Below are positions 56,319 through 64,000 of a DNA stretch of 64,000 bases, piece after piece. The notes beneath the pieces are model-generated. The model was not told the origin of the DNA, made no database searches, and worked only from the letters and a program-made list of their open reading frames with translations. Position 1 is the stretch's first letter, and each line of letters starts with the position of its first letter. The stretch comes from Craterostigma plantagineum. Its lineage: Eukaryota > Streptophyta > Magnoliopsida > Lamiales > Linderniaceae. Both the position numbers and the translations under genes were made by a program. The stretch covers positions 29,753 to 93,752 of the forward strand of contig JAPQWV010001357.1 of assembly GCA_027422505.1 (NCBI GenBank), written 5' to 3'.

Positions 56319-58083
56319 ATGGCAGCTAAGCATGAGATTGAGAAATTCAACGGGAAAAATTACTCCCTGTGGAAGGTAAAACTCAAGGCAATTTTGCTCA
56401 AAAAAAATTGTCTGGAAGCTATCACTGGCAGGCCGGAAAGAATTACAAGTGATGCAAATGGAAGAAGATTAATGGAAAGGCTACTGCAATATTCATCTCG
56501 CATTATCAGATGATATATTGTCGAGCGTCGTGGAAAAAACTAGTGCAAAGGAAATCTGGGATCACCTTGATAAGCTATATCAAGCCAAGTCGCTTCATAG
56601 TCGGATTTTCTTGAAGAAGAAATTATATGCTCTAAAGATGGATGAATCTTCTTTAGCAACAGAGCACATCAACAAAATGGTTACTCTGTTTGGCCAACTC
56701 AAAGACTTGGACTGCAACATAGAGTCAAGCGATCGTGCTGAACTCCTATTCGCAAGTCTGCCAGATTGTTATGCTCATCTCGTCATCAGTCTAACCAACA
56801 ACCAAACTGCAGAGCAACTTGTCTATGATGACGTTGCTGCTGCTGTTCTGGAAGAAGAAAATCGGCGCAATAACACGGAGAAGAAGGTGATTACACCCCA
56901 TCAAGCAGAGGCGCTGACTGTGACGAAGGCAAGATCTGGAGAACGTGGTCCAAGTGGGAGCCGAAAGCGGATCAGATATGAAGAACGTGGTCCTAGTGGG
57001 GTCAAAAATCGGTTCACAAAATAAGAAGGCTATCAAATGTTATCACTGTGGCAAGAAGGGTCATATGAAGAAAGATTGTTGGGGTCTAAACAAAACCCCA
57101 ATGCTCAAGGAAACGTGGCCAACGCTCGAGACAACGGATTTGTTCTAGTATGTGAAGCTGCATCCACCATTGGAGAAAAGGGAAGATTTGACAATATGTG
57201 GCTTCTCGACTCCGCAGCTACTTTCTACATGACCTCAAGAAGGGAATGGTTCCATCAGTACAAACCAACCTCTGGAGGGTTCGTGTATAGCTGTAATGAT
57301 CAACCTCTGAAGATTGTCGGAATCGGTAGCATCAAATTAAAGATGTATGATGGCACCATCCGTACCATTCAAGCTGTGCGACATGTTGAGAGTCTGAAGA
57401 AAAATCTATTGTCTGTGGGGCAGCTAGATGATCTTGGTCTTACAATTAAACTGGAGAACAAGGCCATGGAAATCTTTCAAGGAGCGCAAATAATAATGAA
57501 GGGAGAAAAGATCGTTACAAACTTATACATGCTGAAGGGGGAAACTCTGCAGGAAGGGCAAGCTTCTGTGGTCACTTCAAATTCAACGAGAAGTCTTGAT
57601 GACTTGGCACAAGAAGCTTGGTCATATGTCTGAGCAGGGCATGAAAATCCTTGTCCAGAAAAGTCTACTTCTTGGTCTCACAACCGTGTCACTACCATTT
57701 TGTAAGAATTGCATTGTAAGTAAGCAGCATCGCCCGAAGTTCAACCCGTCAAAATTCAGAAGTAAAGAAATTCTGGAACTGATGCACTCTGACGTTTGGC
57801 AAGCAGGGTCACATCTCTGGGGGAGCAAACTACTTCGTATCATTCATCGACGACTATTCCAGAAGATGCTGGGTATATCCAATCAAGAAGAAAGACGATG
57901 TGTTTCCTACTTTCAAAACATACAAAGCGCGGGTCGAACTTGAATCCAGTAAGAAGATCAAATGCCTGCGGTGCTCTGACAATGAGGGTATAATGGCAGG
58001 GAATTCAATGAATTCTGCAAAGGTGCGGGTATTAAAAGACAGTTCACAACGACATATACTCCACAACAAAATGGGGCGTCTCA
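56319..58083 (+). pseudogene. Copia gag-protease-integrase, truncated and frame broken
   Basis: The start at 56319 gives MAAKHEIEKFNGKNYSLWKV, typical Tnt1-type gag. The UBN2 region contains EIWDHLDKLYQAKSLHSRIF. The zinc knuckle CYHCGKKGHMKKDC lies near 57035-57080, and the protease motif WLLDSAATFYM near 57200. The pre-integrase region has LGHMSEQGMKILVQK, followed by the integrase start LELMHSDVW near 57775. The copy ends at the TPQQNG motif near 58075. Frames break near 56490, 57020, 57600 and 57800. Nothing beyond the first part of integrase remains. Confidence 0.85.
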
Positions 58084-58099
58084 AACCATTTATATATTT

Positions 58100-58310
58100 A
58101 CTATATCGGGCGTCTCATTCCCTTTTGTACATTTCCTTTTATAGTAAAAAACTATCGCAATCATTCAATATAATAATATTAAATATTCTTAAAAGATGTG
58201 TCAAAATATACCCCTTTTTACCTTTTAATTGTATTATAGTATTAAAATATTCAGTTTCTTAAAAACTGCGCCATATCCCAAATGTACAAAACCATTTGGG
58301 ACAGAGGGAG
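58100..58310. mobile_element. Stowaway-like MITE with diverged left end
   Basis: The right end GGGACAGAGGGAG is followed by TA (58311-58312). Internally AATGTACAAAACC on the right mirrors TTTTGTACATTTCC on the left. The left terminus lacks the usual CTCCCTC start, and sits at the breakpoint of the truncated copia element. Confidence 0.6.
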
Positions 58311-58312
58311 TA

Positions 58313-59240
58313 CACGTTTGAATAAATTATCTCTGTTGTAAAGCTTGGCCTAGACGGTGGCCTTCGTGGCAAAAGTAGTTAGGCTAAGCTGCAGATTAAT
58401 TGGTTCCAATTTTTCTTGAAAATAAATACAAAAAGAATGAAGAGTTATGATTGACACTACGGATGAATAAATTTATATACTTTTACCTTGGTATATTAGT
58501 ATAATTTTTTTTATAAAAATATAGGTATTCCGTTTAATTTTCACCTAGTTTGTGTAACTGTATGCCACCTAGTACGCCTGATTAGCGCCTTGCGAATTTT
58601 ACAATATTATAAATTATTCATGTAAATGTTTACGAAGTACGTTGTATGCGAAAGTTTTTTATCAAAGATTTATTCGTCACAGTTTAGACGCAGCATCAGG
58701 CGACATAGCATGATTTCTAAGTCATTGTTTTTCTACAGAAGTCGTTAGAGGTGTCGATGGACGTCGAAGATGATGATGATTAGAGCTGTCAAACGGGCGG
58801 GCTGTTAATTTTCAGGCCCGCCAGGGAGCGGGCCTGAGCAGACATGCCCCTGCGGGCGACGGGCTTCGGCGGGGCGGGCCGCAGAGCGCGGGCTGCCAAA
58901 AATATAATGTTATATAAATATATTTAATAATAATAAAATATATAGTTTTTATATTTTTTGACTTATGATTTATAATTTAATAACATAAATAATTAATATT
59001 AAAAAAGGTTGATAAATTTTCCAACTTTAATTCTTTATTTTTTTTTCGTTTTTTCCTATTTTGTATTATTTTTATTCGCGGGCAGACCTGCCAAAAAATA
59101 TAATATTATATAAATATATTTAATAATAATAATTATATTGTTGTTATATTTTTTAGTTATGATTTATAATTTAATAACATAAATAATTAATATTAAAAAA
59201 AGTTGATTAAATTAGATAAATTTTCCAACTTGAATTCTTT
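58313..59240. repeat. Segmental duplication, upstream copy
   Basis: Collinear with 63317-64000, starting GTTTGAATAAATTATCTCTG. It includes AAGCTTGGCCTAGACGGTGG, TGATTGACACTACGGATGAA, GAAGTACGTTGTATG and GTCGATGGACGTCGAAGATG, and the hAT-type insertion that follows. The downstream copy is the 3' flank of the chitinase gene. The match may run past 59240, but the window ends in the other copy. Confidence 0.9.
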
Positions 59241-59442
59241 ATTTTTTTTATTTTTCCTATTTTTTTATTTTATCTATTTTTATTTATTTATTTGTTTTTT
59301 TTAAAACAGGTGGGCTAAGCCCGCCAGGCCCGCTACCCGCCTCCAGGCGGTGCAGGCCTTCATTTCCCAGGCCCGTCAGTAGGCGGGCTTGCCAGCGCCC
59401 GCCCAGCCATTGGCAGGCTATGGGCCGGCCCGTTTTGACAGT
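58782..59442. mobile_element. hAT-type element with GAGCTGTCAAACGGGC ends
   Basis: AGAGCTGTCAAACGGGCGGG at the left and GGCCCGTTTTGACAGT at the right are inverted, with GC-rich GGGCGGGCC subterminal repeats and an AT-rich core. The core is itself duplicated in tandem (about 58897-59050 and 59085-59245). ATGATGAT lies on both sides but within GAT repeats. Confidence 0.7.
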
Positions 59443-59559
59443 ACAAATGATGATGATGACTTTTCTTCGTTGGCCATTGGTGGGGGATTTTGAGTTCTTT
59501 CATTGAGTGATTCATGTTCAGAGAGATTGAGATGATAAGAGCATGTCAAAAAAATAAGG

Positions 59560-60310
59560 GTCACAAACCAATTGATACTTTTTAGACCGCTCTTGTATAA
59601 GAGTATAGACGGTATTTGAATTCAGTAATGTCAGAGTAACAATGTTCACGACTACTACGCAATTGAAAATCTCATGAAGTATAAATAACAAGAATTTAAA
59701 ATAGGGGCAATTAGGTTTCAGGCCCCAATATAAGTTTCATTTAAGTTTCAGACCTCTGTTAGAAAATGTTTAGTTTTAAGGACCCGATTACTTAAGTGTT
59801 TTTCAGTACCACGTCATGGACTTGTAGTACCACTTCATGGACCTGCAATACCACATCATGGTTTTTCTTCAGTACCAATTCATCATTTTGCACCACTTCG
59901 TCGTTCTGCAGTACCACTTTATTGTTATGTAATACAAAATGATAGTCCGATACCAGTTCATATACACTGTGTAACACTTGCGTTTATGTCCTTATCTCTA
60001 TATTTCCAAAAATAGGTCCTTAATTCTAAAATTTTTTGACAGAGGCCTGAAACCTAACTTAAAATTTTTTGGGGCATAAAACTTAATTACACCTTTAAAA
60101 TATGATACGTCCACTCTCTTAGGGCCCCGCTCCACACAAAAGCCCAAGCTAAATTATAAGCACTATAGTATAGCATGTTATATTTTATCTCACCACTTTC
60201 CTCCATATTATTTTATACATAGGTCGACAATCGTTTAATGGGCTTACTATTAATCTCGGTTGAATATAAAAACCAAACTAACATATAATGAGTCATTATT
60301 AAAGTTTTCA
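59560..60310 (+). repeat. Dispersed repeat, copy 2 (interrupted)
   Basis: Same sequence as 43500-43960, here interrupted by the 390-bp GTACC element at 59704-60093. Confidence 0.75.
59704..60093. mobile_element. GTACC-family miniature element, 390 bp
   Basis: The left end GGGGCAATTAGGTTTCAGGCCCC and the inverted right end GGTGTAATTAAGTTTTATGCCCC match at most positions. TTTAAAATA is duplicated at 59695-59703 and 60094-60102, and the uninterrupted paralogue has it once (43732-43740). The interior has about eight GTACCAC/GATACCA units. The 9-bp duplication suits the Mutator superfamily. Confidence 0.85.
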
Positions 60311-61568
60311 ACGTCTAGGGAAATTCCGAGGTTAGACTTGTTTGTTATTCGAGTTTGGGTTAATAAAGCACTCGCTAGCCTCGTTTACATGGATAAGAAA
60401 GCACATGGGTCGGCTCGATTAGAGAAAAACCAAAATTAATGGAAAGTCTTCGTACCAACCATAATTGGCCGTTGCTGACTTTCTTCCTATATATAAAAAG
60501 TCAAAAGTTCCACCCTACATTCTACGGAAAAGGTAGATAAACCCACTAACTAATAAATAATCAGATTATTTTGCGGAGTAGACCGTGGAGGTTGATGAGT
60601 CTACATGTTTTTACCGTTTCAAATCAAACATTTAGCAGGATAAGTTGAACTCACACCATTTTCTAGAATACAAAATAACGACTACAATGAACCAAACAAT
60701 ACCGACATTCGATAGTCACTGATAAATGACAGGTAAAAGAAAGACAATAAAATCGAGTATAGTATCTTTTGGGTTGAATTGTTCCATGTCGCTTGCACTT
60801 CCCTTTATGTTGGAGGAATAATTGTCCCCCTGGGAGGGCGATCAAATCGTTGATTGTTTTACGATTTAGATTAGAATTGCACCTTCATTCCACATCTATA
60901 ACTTCTGGCCAGGAGCTTGATTGATCCTGAGACGTTCTGATGATATGGACTTGAATGTGTCCCGATCAAAGTCTTTTTTTTTTGTTTAAAGTCGATATAT
61001 CATGTAATAGTTGAGTTAGGTTCAAATCACTTCAAATTTTTTTCTTCTGAACTCGACTTCAAGCTCAATTTTGTGTACGAAGTAATATTCTTTGCACCCT
61101 CAAATGCGTGTATTATTAAAGGAAAAAATGAATATTATTAAGTTAGAGGTAGAAATATTATTAACTATAAATAGTAAGTTAATATTAGATAAAAATAGTA
61201 AATAAAGGTACTAGGTAGTGTGTGGTTACTTAATTTTCTTCTAATAAGACATGACTAATTGAACCGTTTATAGTTTATAGCAAGACTTTAATAATTTTTC
61301 TAATAAGACTTTGGACCGTTACACTTAATAAAATAGTATAGATCAATTAGAAAAGAAAACGTTCGAGAGACGGTTAGCGTGGATGTTGCGTGGAATAGAC
61401 GGGACAAAAGAACACATGTTTATTGTGCAATAGAAAGAAGAAGAGAAAACATATTTCCATTCCAACACATAGCCCTTCCGACAAGTCAAAGCACCTCCAC
61501 CACAAAAAAAAAAAAAAAAACACGCCATCTTCGTTTACCAAAAAGACTTCAACTTTCTCCACATCAGC
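60311..61568. other. Intergenic, chitinase promoter region
   Basis: AT-rich upstream sequence of the chitinase. CTATATATAAAAAG near 60490 is TATA-like but far from the gene. I see no ORF with recognisable content. Confidence 0.4.
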
Positions 61569-61576
61569 TATAAATA
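61569..61576 (+). promoter_or_regulatory. TATA box of the chitinase gene
   Basis: TATAAATA in the context GCTATAAATACACC, 71 bases before the ATG, followed by an A-rich leader. Confidence 0.75.
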
Positions 61577-61646
61577 CACCAACCAATAAATCCAATCAAT
61601 CAAACCTAAAAAAGAAAAACTCAAAAAATTGCACAAAATAAAAAAA

Positions 61647-63168
61647 ATGTCCAAACTTCTACTACTAGTACTAGCCTTGGTTACCCTCGGCGCACTCCTC
61701 CCAAACAGTTCGGCCCAAAACTGCGGTTGCTCGGCAGACCTTTGCTGTAGCCAATGGGGCTATTGCGGCACGGGGGACGACTACTGCGGCCGAGGCTGTC
61801 AAGAAGGGCCGTGCTACGCCCCACCGAGCAGCAACGGCGTGTCAGTGGCCGATGTAGTGACCGATGCCTTCTTCGATGGGATCGCCGGCCAGGCTGGCTC
61901 GAACTGCGCCGGGAAGGGGTTCTACACACGGGGGACGTTTTTGGATGCTATTGGCTCTTACCCTCAGTTCGGCACCGTGGGGTCCGCCGACGACTCCAAG
62001 CGCGAATTGCGGCCTTTTTTCGCACACGTCACCCACGAGACTGGACGTAAGTTTTGCTTCTCTTCTTTATATAATTTCGGGTTGACTTTGATACTAAGAT
62101 TATCTCGAAACAGATGCCAAAAAAACTCTTAAAATAGTAAAAAAAAAAAAACGCTTCCAATTGTATCTGAATTGCATGCTCAAATTTTGTTTTTTTTTTG
62201 TGGTTTTCTCTCTTAATTGAATCCAAATTTGCGTTTGAACCCTGAATATGGGTTTTAAGTTTTAATAAAATTGCAATACATACCATTTCATTTATTTTGA
62301 ATGATTAAATCACATCTATAATATGTTTTTTATCTTATTATTATTTTCTTTTAATGTTTGACGTTAAAAATATATAAAATTACCATACATAGATTGAATT
62401 AAGTAATAATCCATGCCAGACAAGACATCAAATGATGTGTTTTTCCTCGAAGTGTGATTTTTGTGCTTGTACACAAATAATTGGTTCTTAGTTTTATGAA
62501 ATATTTTCTCTATCGAATTTAAATAATATTGTACTGGTCTAATTGGAAAGTTTTAAAGAACAGGAGCTGTATTGAAAAGTTTAAAAATTGACGTTGAAGT
62601 CAATAATATTCGGACAATATTGTTTTGGGTTCGAAAAAGAGTTTAATGGTTGGTAAATATTACTATTGATGTGGTTTTGAGTTTATTTTCGATTGAAAGA
62701 TGTTCTAAACCTAAAGCGGTTTTAATGAATCATTATTTTACTTTTTGGTTTTCAGACATGTGCTACATCGAAGAGATCGACGGTCCGTCGAAAGACTACT
62801 GCGACGAGACGAACACGCAATACCCTTGCGCGCCCAACAAGGGCTATTACGGTCGGGGCCCGATACAACTCTCGTGGAACTTCAACTACGGGCCCGCGGG
62901 CCAAAGCATTGGTTTCGACGGTCTTAACAATCCCGAAACTGTAGCTAACGATCCTACAATATCGTTTAAGACGGCGTTATGGTTTTGGATGAAAACTGCC
63001 ACGACCGCATAATCTCGGGACAAGGGTTTGGTTCCACGATTCGGGCTATTAACGGGAATCTCGAGTGCGATGGAGCGAATCCCGACACTGTTAGGGGCCC
63101 GCGTCGGCTATTATACACAGTACTGTAGTCAACTTGGGGTTGATCCCGGTAATAATTTGTCATGCTAG
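61647..63168 (+). CDS. Class IV chitinase (GH19) with hevein domain
   Basis: Exon 1 is 61647-62046 and exon 2 is 62756-63168, joined by a 709-base GT-AG intron splitting a His codon. An N-terminal signal peptide ([20 protein letters not shown]) is followed by a chitin-binding hevein domain ([20 protein letters not shown]), then the GH19 domain. The first catalytic Glu is in HVTHETG and the second in CYIEEIDG; further motifs are [18 protein letters not shown] and [10 protein letters not shown]. The gene hydrolyses chitin outside the cell, in defence or somatic-embryo (EP3-like) roles. In-frame ATG 61647 fits the signal peptide. Two length changes in runs, one base short near 62992-62995 and one long near 63094-63097, shift and restore the frame. 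As written the protein stops early, after TATTA. The true end ([10 protein letters not shown]) is conserved, so sequence error is likely. Confidence 0.93.
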
Positions 63169-63316
63169 ACAAAGACAAGAAGAAAATCATATATAGTGAT
63201 TTTCTGTCATTTCTTTACCACGATTGATTGCATTAGTCCATCGATTATGCTAATAATTTGTATTTTCTTACCAATGTAAAACGCCACATTATTCGTACGA
63301 ATAAATTACTTATCCA

Positions 63317-64000
63317 ATACTTGTTTGAATAAATTATCTCTGTTGTAAAGCTTGGCCTAGGCGGTGACCTTCGCGGCAAAATAACTAGTGTAAAAGAAAA
63401 AACAGTTATGATTGACACTACAGATGAATAAATTTATATACTTTTACTTTGGTATATTAGAATAATATGTTTTTTTTTATAAAATATAGGTATTCCGTTT
63501 AATTTTCGCGTAGTTTGTCTAACCGTAATGCTCACCTAGTACGCCTGACTAGCGCCTTGCGAATTTTACAATATTATAAATTATTCATGTAAATGTTTAC
63601 GAAGTACGTAGTATGATAAAGTTTTTTATCATAGATTTATTCGTCACAGTTTAGACGCACCATCGGGCGACATAGCATGATTTCTAAATTGTTTTTCTAT
63701 AGAAGTCGTTAGAGGTGTCGATGGACGTCGAAGATGATGATGATTAGAGCTGTCAAACGGGCGGACTGTTAATTTTCAGCCCGCCAGATAGCGGGCCTGG
63801 GCGGGCATGCCCGTGCGGGCGACGGGCTTTGGCGGGGCGGGCCCCGCGTGGCGCGGGCTGCCAAAAATATAATATTATATAAACATATTTATTAATAATA
63901 AATTATATTGTTTTATATTTTTTGAGTTATGATTTATAATTTAATAACATAAATAATTAATATTAAAAAAGTTGATTAAATTAGATATATTTTCCAACTT
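63317..64000. repeat. Segmental duplication, downstream copy
   Basis: 3' flank of the chitinase, matching 58313-59240 and cut by the window end. It includes the start of the same hAT-type element (63746 onward) at the same internal position, so that insertion predates the duplication. Confidence 0.9.

Larger units (their letters stand above)
55716..58083 (+). mobile_element. Tnt1-like copia element, 3'-truncated
   Basis: 5' LTR-like sequence (about 55716-56171; start uncertain) is followed by the tRNA-Met primer site, gag, protease and the beginning of integrase. The copy then stops abruptly at about 58083, against a MITE. No reverse transcriptase, RNase H or 3' LTR remains, so no target duplication can be checked. 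Confidence 0.8.

Overview
The window is plant nuclear DNA, most likely from a eudicot and probably an asterid. It is AT-rich, its genes carry GT-AG introns, and most of the length is nested transposable elements. Five host genes are recognisable: two clade III-type SWEET sugar transporters in tandem orientation (minus strand, 22.6-24.0 kb and 28.8-30.1 kb), a TTC4-type TPR co-chaperone (minus, 39.4-41.2 kb), a PARP2-type poly(ADP-ribose) polymerase (plus, 50.4-54.5 kb) and a class IV (GH19) chitinase (plus, 61.6-63.2 kb). The asterid guess rests on the extra 3' ORF of the large copia element, which resembles one I associate with asterid retroelements. The species cannot be fixed from the sequence alone.

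Layout. 0.1-1.5 kb: a fold-back, Mutator-like non-autonomous element. 2.0-15.2 kb: a complete 13.2-kb Ty1/copia element of Sirevirus type, with near-identical LTRs, a perfect 5-bp target duplication, a gag-pol region, repeated polypurine tracts, a small antisense gene-like unit and a long extra 3' ORF. It split an older retroelement or pararetrovirus-like sequence. 16.1-19.2 kb: a 3.1-kb element rich in GTACC motifs with a 9-bp target duplication. 19.2-21.5 kb: small hAT-type elements, a gag relic and a second fold-back Mutator-like element. 22.6-30.2 kb: the SWEET pair, separated by a TRIM retroelement nested in an older repeat. 30.8-38.3 kb: a diverged tandem duplication of about 3.6 kb with no convincing gene. 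39.4-41.2 kb: TTC4. 41.5-44 kb: nested hAT and Stowaway-like elements. 45.2-50.1 kb: a 4.9-kb Mutator-like element with a transposase and a captured plant-mobile-domain gene fragment. 50.4-54.5 kb: PARP2. 55-58.3 kb: a GTACC miniature element and a 3'-truncated Tnt1-like copia element. 58.3-64 kb: a duplicated segment flanking the chitinase.

Two themes stand out. First, the Mutator-like elements carry subterminal hairpins in pairs, 25 nt long. The stems change sequence between copies but stay self-complementary. Second, nearly every conserved coding sequence carries single-base length changes, mostly in homopolymer runs. This affects PARP2, TTC4, the chitinase, one SWEET gene and the young copia element, so it looks more like indel error in the assembly than decay of five genes. 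Gene models below follow exon homology and splice signals, and the frame breaks are noted.
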